Positions 1 through 5,086 of a DNA stretch of 6,582 bases are shown here, piece by piece (position 1 is the first letter of the stretch; each line of letters begins with the position of its first letter). Under the pieces are notes generated by a model. That model was not told the origin of the DNA. It did no database searches and worked only from the letters and a program-made list of their open reading frames with translations. Source of the stretch: Bacteroidota bacterium (GTDB lineage Bacteria > Bacteroidota > Bacteroidia > Cytophagales > Cyclobacteriaceae); the NCBI GenBank assembly GCA_027297025.1, contig JAPUIM010000417.1, positions 1 through 6,582 on the forward strand. Direction: 5' to 3'. Made by a program: the position numbers and the translations under genes.

Positions 1-357
1 ACTTTCATTAGTTTTGCCCCTTTTGAAATATTAAAAACCAATAGTCCTAATAAATTCTTTGATTCATTGGCCGCAGGAAAACTAATAATTACAAATACCG
101 GTGGATGGATCAAAAAGTTGGTGGAAGAGCATCGCTGTGGGTTCTACTGTTCCCAAGACCGCGTTGAGGATTTTGGAGAAAAAATCACTCCTTTTATTCA
201 GGATTCAAAGTTTTTAGCCACTTATCAAAATAACGCCCGGCAATTGGCAGAAAAAGAGTTTTCCCGAAGGGCTCAAGTAGAAAAACTACATCTTCTACTG
301 GAGGAAATCCGAATCAATAATTCTAGCGAGGAATTGGCTTATACTTCGATTGGCTGA
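1..357 (+). CDS. Glycosyltransferase family 4-type protein, C-terminal 118 residues (5' end outside window)
   Basis: The reading frame is open from base 1 to the TGA at 355-357, so this is the 3' part of a longer gene. A TTG at 67 is an internal leucine codon, because the protein match continues upstream of it. Fragment residues 15-37 read SPNKFFDSLAAGK followed by LIITNTGGWIK. This is the nucleotide-sugar-binding block of GT4/GT-B transferases of the WbuB-like type, which act on surface polysaccharide or O-antigen sugars. After it come the usual 'LVEEHRCGF' segment and a helical C-terminus. Family knowledge puts such enzymes in the cytoplasm or at the inner membrane face, moving a sugar from an NDP-sugar to a glycan; donor and acceptor cannot be read from this piece. 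The last 35 bp overlap the 3' end of gldB on the other strand. The family call is fairly sure and the specific role unknown. Confidence 0.85.
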   Translation, partial: TFISFAPFEILKTNSPNKFFDSLAAGKLIITNTGGWIKKLVEEHRCGFYCSQDRVEDFGEKITPFIQDSKFLATYQNNARQLAEKEFSRRAQVEKLHLLLEEIRINNSSEELAYTSIG

Positions 358-1318
358 AAATCGCTTGAGCATCCTGGTTAGCCATTAATTGCTCCAACCC
401 TATCTCAGGATTTTGGTGAAAGTAACTTTTTACAATTTCCCATCCCACCCAGGTCCCAACCCTGCCGGGGCATTTTGGGCCAATTTCCGGAATATTAGGC
501 CTTTCTTCCAGATACTTTTGTTTGATGAAATAATTGGTTTCAAATATCAATTGGTTTTCCACAAAATGGGCCCAAATAATATCGTGATTCTCTTTTACGT
601 CTGACAATTCCTGTGTCGTATATGGTATGATCAAACTGTCGGGGGCGCAGGGCATCATCCTTTTAGTAAAATAGTAAGATTTCCCATAGAATATCATATC
701 TGCCAATACCGTGTTGTCCTGGTAGTTTGATAGGTTGTACAACTTGGAAATATTCAGCATACAGGTAGGCACTATATACTCTTTTTCATAACGCCGTAAA
801 ATATACAGGGGATAATCTACCGGTCTGTATCTGGCATCTTTACCCAGAAAATAATCCAATCCCACTATGATCAGGCTATCCGAAACAAAAAGATCTTGAC
901 CGAACCCGGTAATAACCGTTTTGATGATGGGGATTTTGGCTTGAGGGTAGTAGGCTTTTAAATGCCTGAATGCATTTTCGAATTCCCGTTTTATATCTGA
1001 AAAATCTCCAAAAATCCTTTGGGTCTCCTGATACAGCGAATCCATATAAGGATCTTTGGTCAATCGGTAAATGTTGTTGATCAATAAGGAATCATGTGGG
1101 TAGTTGGAAACACCTAAAAATGCACTTCCGAATAATTTATGGCGATTCAGAAAATCCCTAATTTCCTGTTTACTTTTTAAATTAAACATTTCCCTGTCCA
1201 ACCTCTCTACCCTTAAGTCTATAGAGATATTGGATATATCCACCTCCTCTGGGCAACTTACATCGCTGCAACCCCAAAAAATCAGGGCCAACAAGAAATA
1301 ATATATCAAGGATTTCAT
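323..1318 (-). CDS. gldB: GldB-family gliding-motility lipoprotein
   Basis: This 331-residue protein has a lipoprotein signal: a short hydrophobic stretch (residues 4-15) and a lipobox-like FWG before Cys17, so it is expected to be lipidated in the envelope. The mature part matches GldB as I know it. It has 'RVERLDREMF' at 36-45, 'VGLDYFLGKD' at 152-161, an 'ADMIFYGKSYYF' block near 206-217, 'FVENQLIFET' at 252-261 and the C-terminal signature 'GRVGTWVGWEIV' at 285-296. GldB is needed for gliding in Flavobacterium johnsoniae, but homologues are widespread in non-gliding Bacteroidota, so motility cannot be inferred from it alone. I see no HExxH metalloprotease motif. The ATG at 1318 directly precedes the signal peptide. 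The gene is divergent from the barrel gene, convergent with the glycosyltransferase, and has no gldC beside it here. Length is normal for the family. Confidence 0.9.
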   Translation of the reverse strand: MKSLIYYFLLALIFWGCSDVSCPEEVDISNISIDLRVERLDREMFNLKSKQEIRDFLNRHKLFGSAFLGVSNYPHDSLLINNIYRLTKDPYMDSLYQETQRIFGDFSDIKREFENAFRHLKAYYPQAKIPIIKTVITGFGQDLFVSDSLIIVGLDYFLGKDARYRPVDYPLYILRRYEKEYIVPTCMLNISKLYNLSNYQDNTVLADMIFYGKSYYFTKRMMPCAPDSLIIPYTTQELSDVKENHDIIWAHFVENQLIFETNYFIKQKYLEERPNIPEIGPKCPGRVGTWVGWEIVKSYFHQNPEIGLEQLMANQDAQAIFSQSKYKPIPR

Positions 1319-1335
1319 GTTTAATTTTTTAATGA

Positions 1336-1343
1336 CAAAACTA
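1336..1343 (-). promoter_or_regulatory. Candidate -7 element for gldB
   Basis: The minus strand reads TAGTTTTG, an exact fit to the Bacteroidota -7 consensus TAnnTTTG, 17 nt before the gldB ATG. I see no TTTG or TTG at the expected -33 distance, which would fall inside the start of the divergent barrel gene. The rest of the 45-bp spacer (1319-1363) is AT-rich with short TATT repeats and shows no clear element for the plus-strand gene. This is a weak call. Confidence 0.25.
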
Positions 1344-1363
1344 TTTATTTATTTTATAACCCG

Positions 1364-1987
1364 ATGAGAAAATATTTATTAATCCTTATATTTTGCTTGT
1401 CGGCATTCACTTCTTTTGGTCAAGCTGAAATAGGGATAAAATTCTCACCTTCCATTTCTGCAAATCGCGTAAACACTGATTCTGATAGCCTGACTTATTC
1501 CAATGATGGAACTGGTTTGAGATTTGTTTTTGGGGTGATCCTGGATCTACCCCTCACTGAAAAATATTATTTCAGTACAGGACTATTGTACTCTCCGGAA
1601 AGGGCGGCAATTGTACTTGATAATTTGGATCAGCAGGAAGCTTACAAAACTCAATATTTGCAGATTCCAATTACGGTCAAACTGTTTACTGAAGAACTGT
1701 TTTTGGACACCAAACTGTTTTTTCAAATTGGCCTGGTAGGAGAAATAAAGGTCACCGATAAAGAGGAAGATGTCAGTAATGAACTGGTTGAGAGTTTTAG
1801 GGCTGTGGATACTTCATTAACCCTGGGAGCAGGTTTTGAAAGAAATTTTGGCGTTGCAAATGTTTGGTTTGCCGGGTTTAGTTACTCAAGGGGTTTGGTA
1901 AATATCGTATCTGATTCCAATTCCAATTTTGACGATTTTAGTATCAAAAACGATATGTATCAAATAGATCTGGGGATCAAGTTCTAA
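1364..1987 (+). CDS. Small outer-membrane beta-barrel (porin-family) protein
   Basis: This 207-residue protein has a Sec signal peptide (basic MRK, hydrophobic LLILIFCLSAF, likely cleavage after SFG, before Gln20). The mature part has alternating hydrophobic/polar strands with aromatic girdles, for example 'YYFSTGLLYSP', 'YLQIPITVKLF', 'LFFQIGLVGEIKV', 'LTLGAGFERNFG' and 'VWFAGFSYSRGL'. It ends in 'YQIDLGIKF' with the C-terminal Phe typical of barrel proteins recognised by BamA. The pattern and length fit the Bacteroidota 'porin family / outer membrane beta-barrel' group (PF13568-like), probably eight strands. Members rarely have a known substrate and I cannot assign one. The ATG at 1364 is the only start that keeps the signal peptide. 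Its TAA (1985-1987) overlaps the RNase E/G stop codon on the other strand. The family call is good; the function is unknown. Confidence 0.82.
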   Translation: MRKYLLILIFCLSAFTSFGQAEIGIKFSPSISANRVNTDSDSLTYSNDGTGLRFVFGVILDLPLTEKYYFSTGLLYSPERAAIVLDNLDQQEAYKTQYLQIPITVKLFTEELFLDTKLFFQIGLVGEIKVTDKEEDVSNELVESFRAVDTSLTLGAGFERNFGVANVWFAGFSYSRGLVNIVSDSNSNFDDFSIKNDMYQIDLGIKF

Positions 1988-3543
1988 TTTGGATTCAAGG
2001 CTATTTCTTCTTCCAGGCCATTCAGAAATTTGTAGTCAGTCATACCCAGGGAAGAATCTTTTTCCAGTTTCACCCATTTCAGATACTTCAAGAACCATCG
2101 AATCCTGGGTGAAATTACACCACTGGTAAAGTAGGCATGTAAATAAGGGTGTAAAGCGATAGTTACCTTCTTTTCGTTTTGCTTATTCAAAAGATATTCC
2201 AATTTACTCTCTATTTGATCCGAAACTAATATTGAAGGTAATATAGAACCTGTTCCATCACAAGTAGGACATTTTTCTTGGGTGGCGATATTTAGTTCTG
2301 GCCTTACCCGTTGTCGGGTGATTTGCATTAAACCAAATTTACTCAAAGGCAGTATAGTTGAACGAGATCTGTCAGATTTCATCTCTTCCTTCATCTTATT
2401 GAAGACCGTTCTTTTATTATCGGACTTCTTCATATCGATGAAATCAACCACAATGATTCCACCCATATCCCTAAGCTTCAATTGTCGAGCTACTTCCTTG
2501 GTGGCCAATGTATTTACCTTTAGGGCCGTACTTTCCTGATTTTCTCCGACGTTGGATTTATTTCCACTGTTGACATCAATCACGTGCATGGCTTCAGTGT
2601 GCTGAATGATCAAATATCCGCCTCCTGGAATATTTACGGATTGACCAAAAAGACTTTTTAACTGTTTTTCAATACCATACTGCTCGAATAACTTGGCTTT
2701 GCCCTGAAATGATTTGATGATCTTCTGCTTTTCCGGAGCAAAGGATTGCACATAGGATTTTATCTCCTGTAGGACCTTTTGATCATCTATTACTATGCTG
2801 TCAAAACTTTCATTGAGTAAATCCCTCAATAATGAGGAAGCCCTACCCATTTCTCCAATTATCTTATCTCTGGGTACGGCACGACTTAAACTTTTAACCC
2901 CCTGGTCCCACTTTTCTACCAAGTTTCTCAGGTCCTTATCCAACTCAGTCACGTTCTTCCCTTGGGCCACGGTTCTGATGATGATACCGAAATTCTCAGG
3001 TTTTATTGATGATAGAAGTCGGGTGAGCCGTTTCCTTTCCGGTCGGTCGGTGATCCTTTTTGATATACTGACAGCGTTGGAAAAAGGTACCAACACAATA
3101 TACCTCCCGGCTATTGACAACTCACAGGATAGTCGCGGCCCTTTAGTGGATATTGGTTCTTTTACAACTTGGGTCAAGATCTGCTGATTCTTAGATAAAA
3201 CCTGGGAGATTTTCCCCAGTTTATCGATATCCGGCAGATTTTTAAGCTTGGATAATTGTGGAGTTGCGTTTCTGTTGGTTTGGGCAAGCCGTGTAAACTT
3301 CGTTAATGACCTGATTTGTGGTCCAAGATCCAGGTAATGCAAAAATGCATCTTTTTCATAACCTATATCGATGAAGGCTGCGTTTAATCCCGGAACTAAT
3401 TTTTTTACACTGCCTAGATAAATGTCACCAACTGTAAACGCATTTTCCTCTTTTTCATGGTGAAACTCAACAAGACTTTTATCCTTTAAAAGAGCTATTC
3501 TACATCCACTTTGAGTTGAATTGATGATTAATTCACTGCTCAA
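1984..3543 (-). CDS. rng: Ribonuclease E/G family endoribonuclease
   Basis: This 519-residue protein has the RNase G-like core without the long degradosome-scaffold tail of E. coli RNase E. The S1-like RNA-binding domain occupies about residues 35-130 ('VGDIYLGSVKKLVPGLNAAF' near 38-57, 'KDAFLHY'). The 5'-sensor pocket is 'GIIIRT' with Arg190 and Thr191, equivalent to E. coli RNase E R169/T170. Catalytic Mg-binding residues are Asp323 and Asn325 in 'VIDVNSG' and Asp367 in 'VVDFIDM'. The zinc-link CPTC has Cys425 and Cys428. All key residues are present, so the enzyme should cut single-stranded, 5'-monophosphate RNA in rRNA maturation and mRNA decay in the cytoplasm. The TTG at 3543 is preferred: the N-terminus MSSELIIN fits the family, no ATG lies between the upstream in-frame stop and the conserved start, and AAGGAG sits 6 nt upstream. 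It is the last gene of the minus-strand cluster. Symbol rng (cafA) is by similarity. Confidence 0.95.
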   Translation of the reverse strand: MSSELIINSTQSGCRIALLKDKSLVEFHHEKEENAFTVGDIYLGSVKKLVPGLNAAFIDIGYEKDAFLHYLDLGPQIRSLTKFTRLAQTNRNATPQLSKLKNLPDIDKLGKISQVLSKNQQILTQVVKEPISTKGPRLSCELSIAGRYIVLVPFSNAVSISKRITDRPERKRLTRLLSSIKPENFGIIIRTVAQGKNVTELDKDLRNLVEKWDQGVKSLSRAVPRDKIIGEMGRASSLLRDLLNESFDSIVIDDQKVLQEIKSYVQSFAPEKQKIIKSFQGKAKLFEQYGIEKQLKSLFGQSVNIPGGGYLIIQHTEAMHVIDVNSGNKSNVGENQESTALKVNTLATKEVARQLKLRDMGGIIVVDFIDMKKSDNKRTVFNKMKEEMKSDRSRSTILPLSKFGLMQITRQRVRPELNIATQEKCPTCDGTGSILPSILVSDQIESKLEYLLNKQNEKKVTIALHPYLHAYFTSGVISPRIRWFLKYLKWVKLEKDSSLGMTDYKFLNGLEEEIALNPN

Positions 3544-3549
3544 AATATA

Positions 3550-3555
3550 CTCCTT
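3550..3555 (-). promoter_or_regulatory. Shine-Dalgarno sequence deciding the RNase E/G start
   Basis: The minus strand reads AAGGAG, then 6 nt, then the TTG start codon at 3543. I see no comparable site before any other complete gene in the window, in keeping with the usual lack of SD sequences in Bacteroidota. It supports the TTG start over any alternative. Confidence 0.7.
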
Positions 3556-3607
3556 AATTTATACTTTAGATTAACAGATGAGTAAAAACAACTAGAAAAA
3601 GGTAGTA

Positions 3608-3700
3608 TTAAACCTTTTTCTTATGTCTATTTTTTCTCAACCGCTTTTTTCGCTTGTGAGTAGAAATCTTATGTCTTTTACGTTTTTTACCACAAGGCAT
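3608..3700 (-). CDS. 30-residue, highly basic AURKAIP1/COX24 (mS38/bS22)-like protein
   Basis: A complete frame runs from ATG at 3700 to TAA at 3608-3610. It starts MPCGKKRKRHKIST, continues with HKRKKRLRKNRHKKK and ends in Val30. Of 30 residues, 17 are Lys/Arg and 3 are His; there is no hydrophobic core, so it is expected to fold only on RNA. I recognise it as a small protein conserved across Bacteroidota, often missed or labelled 'hypothetical' or 'AURKAIP1/COX24 domain-containing'. The basic block resembles mycobacterial bS22 and mitochondrial mS38, which bind small-subunit rRNA. A ribosomal role is therefore an inference from composition and family, not proven here. It lies 46 nt after the TPR gene and 64 nt before RNase E/G, all on the same strand, so co-transcription is likely. 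No SD precedes it. Confidence 0.82.
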   Translation of the reverse strand: MPCGKKRKRHKISTHKRKKRLRKNRHKKKV

Positions 3701-3717
3701 ATAATTTTTTCTTTTGC

Positions 3718-3733
3718 ATTCCCTTACGGGAAT
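3718..3733 (-). other. Short perfect hairpin between the TPR gene and the 30-aa gene
   Basis: ATTCCC (3718-3723) and GGGAAT (3728-3733) form a 6-bp perfect stem with a 4-nt loop. No T-tract follows on either strand, so it does not look like an intrinsic terminator. It may be an RNA structure limiting decay or marking processing between the TPR gene and the 30-aa gene. It could also be chance. Confidence 0.3.
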
Positions 3734-3746
3734 AGTTCAACAATAT

Positions 3747-4589
3747 TTATTTTATTTCCTGCAAATAACCATTTGCCATTCCTACAATAGCTGGGTCATT
3801 GCTTATTTCCTTTACCTTGGTGAATCTCTCAGCAGCTTGCAGGGGTTCTCCTAACTCCATCAGGCTCACCCCCAACATTAACTGACCGTGTATATTTTCC
3901 GGATATAAACTCACCAATTGCTCAAATCTTTCTTTGGCTTTATTCAACTGTCCGGATTGCAAAGAAAGCACTCCTAAATTAAACAAGGCCTGTTCATTTT
4001 CTGGCTCCTTGTCTATTATCTCCCTCAACATTTGAATTCCTTTCATAGGAGTTGAGGTTGAAACCCAAGTCATAGCCACCTTGTTCTTTACCTCAAACTC
4101 TTGTTCATCACCGATCCCCTGCTGCAATGCCTTGGCAAAATATAATCTAGCCCTTCCTCCCAACCTGGTCTTTTGCAGGCCTTCGGTCAATTGAAAGGCC
4201 ATGTAAAAGATATCTCCTGCCTTTAGCCAATAAGTGGTGATCGGATTATTGGCAATCGCCAATTCAATATATTTAGCCGCGCTATCGTACTTATTTGCTG
4301 CTAAAAAAAGCTGAGCCAAAGAGTCGGCAAAGGTAGCACTTTTTTCGGGATTGCTACTAGCAAAAAATTTATGTGATAATTGGTTAATTTTTTCAATTTG
4401 TTCGCTATTCAATGAAGGTTGGTGAATATCTAGAGTTGCATCGGCCAACGTAAATCCCTCATTTTCTTCATTAACGATCTCAGGATTTATTTCCAACTGT
4501 TCATTATCCACCACCACATTAGGCAGATTATAAAGAACCACCACTGCAACTACCGCGACAATTGATAATATAATTTGTGACTTGAACAT
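3747..4589 (-). CDS. Membrane-anchored tetratricopeptide-repeat protein
   Basis: The protein has 280 residues. Residues 5-20 form a hydrophobic segment (QIILSIVAVVAVVVLY) just after MFKS, with no clear cleavage site, so it is probably a signal anchor with the rest in the periplasm. A polar, acidic linker follows (about 28-60). TPR-like helical pairs start around 98-116 ('YDSAAKYIELAIANNP'). The clearest repeat is at about 198-231 ('ALFNLGVLSLQSGQLNKAKE' onward, ending 'LYPEN'), followed by a related one at 232-265. TPRs bind protein partners; the partner is not evident. Similar TPR proteins are common beside HU and RNase E/G in Bacteroidota by my recollection. The ATG at 4589 directly follows the U-tract of a terminator-like hairpin, leaving almost no free leader. 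The fold is confident and the function unknown. Confidence 0.85.
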   Translation of the reverse strand: MFKSQIILSIVAVVAVVVLYNLPNVVVDNEQLEINPEIVNEENEGFTLADATLDIHQPSLNSEQIEKINQLSHKFFASSNPEKSATFADSLAQLFLAANKYDSAAKYIELAIANNPITTYWLKAGDIFYMAFQLTEGLQKTRLGGRARLYFAKALQQGIGDEQEFEVKNKVAMTWVSTSTPMKGIQMLREIIDKEPENEQALFNLGVLSLQSGQLNKAKERFEQLVSLYPENIHGQLMLGVSLMELGEPLQAAERFTKVKEISNDPAIVGMANGYLQEIK

Positions 4590-4620
4590 AAAAAAAGCTT
4601 AACCATTTTGGGTCAAGCTT
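4590..4620 (-). terminator. Intrinsic-terminator-like hairpin after HU, abutting the TPR start codon
   Basis: On the minus strand AAGCTTGACC (4620-4611) pairs with GGTTAAGCTT (4604-4595) around a 6-nt loop: nine Watson-Crick pairs plus one G-U. Five more Ts (4594-4590) extend the TT at the stem end, and the next base is the A of the TPR ATG (4589). It lies 20 nt after the HU stop codon. The form is that of a Rho-independent terminator. Because it touches the next start codon, it may act as a partial terminator or attenuator, or mask the TPR translation start in readthrough RNA. Confidence 0.65.
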
Positions 4621-4640
4621 AATAACCACCATTTATTTCT

Positions 4641-4931
4641 TTACCTAACTTTTTCGCTTTTTTTGATTTTGTCTACAAAGACCTTGGAAGGTTTAAAACT
4701 TGGAATAAAATGCTCATCTATTACGATGGCAGTATTTTTTGAAATGTTCCTGGCGATCTTCCTTGCCCTTTTCTTATTAATAAAACTTCCGAATCCCCTC
4801 ACATATATGTTTTCCCCTTCAGCCATGGAATTTTTAACCACACTAAAGAAGGCTTCTACTGTAGCTGATACATCGGCTTTATCAATCCCGGTTTTGTCTG
4901 CTATTACTGAAATTACTTCTGCTTTTGTCAC
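4641..4931 (-). CDS. HU/IHF-family nucleoid DNA-binding protein
   Basis: At 96 residues it covers the whole HU fold. N-terminal helices 'TKAEVISVIADKTGIDKADV' (2-21) and 'VEAFFSVVKNSM' form the dimer core. The signature 'VRGFGSF' is at 44-50, the basic DNA-embracing arm at about 53-75 ('KKRARKIARNISKNTAIVI') and the closing 'FIPSFKPSKVF' at 75-85. It should act as a dimer that bends and compacts DNA. Where HU and IHF usually have Arg-Asn-Pro at the arm tip, this protein has Arg61-Asn62-Ile63, so the DNA-intercalating proline is replaced by isoleucine. The GTG at 4931 is the start, because the upstream in-frame stop is only 15 nt away with no ATG between. It is the first gene of the minus-strand cluster, divergent from mutY, with its own candidate promoter and a terminator-like hairpin behind it. 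HU and IHF subtypes cannot be separated here. Confidence 0.94.
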   Translation of the reverse strand: MTKAEVISVIADKTGIDKADVSATVEAFFSVVKNSMAEGENIYVRGFGSFINKKRARKIARNISKNTAIVIDEHFIPSFKPSKVFVDKIKKSEKVR

Positions 4932-4969
4932 GGTATTTGAAATTTTTTAATTTAATATGCTTAAGAATT

Positions 4970-4996
4970 AGCCACAGATTATATTGTGTTGTGGCT
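4970..4996 (-). other. Inverted repeat / stem-loop in the HU leader
   Basis: AGCCACA (4970-4976) and TGTGGCT (4990-4996) form a perfect 7-bp inverted repeat with a 13-nt AT-rich loop. It begins 2 nt after the candidate -7 box of the HU promoter, so the predicted transcript would start at or within the first arm. It could be a 5' stabilising stem-loop on HU mRNA or an operator at the start site. The repeat is certain; its role is inferred. Confidence 0.45.
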
Positions 4997-4998
4997 CA

Positions 4999-5033
4999 CA
5001 AAGTTATACCTCCACCAAAAAATAAAAAACAAA
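4999..5033 (-). promoter_or_regulatory. Candidate promoter for HU
   Basis: The minus strand has TAACTTTG (5006-4999), an exact match to the Bacteroidota -7 consensus TAnnTTTG, and TTTG (5033-5030) 23 nt upstream as a possible -33 element. That spacing is at the long end of the accepted range. It would give a leader of about 60 nt before the HU GTG. It is the best promoter-like pair seen in the 155-bp divergent region 4932-5086. Confidence 0.45.
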
Positions 5034-5056
5034 TAACAAAAAAAGATTTCATTTAA

Positions 5057-5064
5057 TAAATTTG
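5057..5064 (+). promoter_or_regulatory. Candidate -7 element for mutY-ssb
   Basis: TAAATTTG fits TAnnTTTG exactly and ends 22 nt before the mutY TTG, which would give a leader of roughly 15 nt. No TTTG or TTG is seen 17-23 nt upstream, where the sequence is A-rich (5031-5045). A weak candidate. Confidence 0.25.
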
Positions 5065-5086
5065 GTACCTCAATCCGCTGAAAATA

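Noticed and set aside
389..604. 71-codon plus-strand open frame inside gldB
   Set aside because: It is antisense to a well-supported gldB, has no recognisable protein features and no start signal.
1104..1301. 65-codon plus-strand frame antisense to the 5' part of gldB
   Set aside because: Composition follows from the opposite strand of the lipoprotein signal and N-terminus; no family resemblance.
2795..3187. 130-codon plus-strand frame (and a shorter one at 2282-2539) inside RNase E/G
   Set aside because: Both lie fully antisense to intact, motif-complete RNase E/G coding sequence and encode Ser/Leu-rich noise.
3337..3350. Palindrome-like ATGCA-aaaa-TGCAT within RNase E/G
   Set aside because: It lies in conserved coding sequence (the 'DAFLHYLD' region) and is explained by codon use; no promoter or terminator context.
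4663..4950. 95-codon plus-strand frame antisense to HU with hydrophobic stretches
   Set aside because: Apparent membrane segments are the reverse complement of Lys- and Glu-rich HU codons; HU itself is unmistakable.
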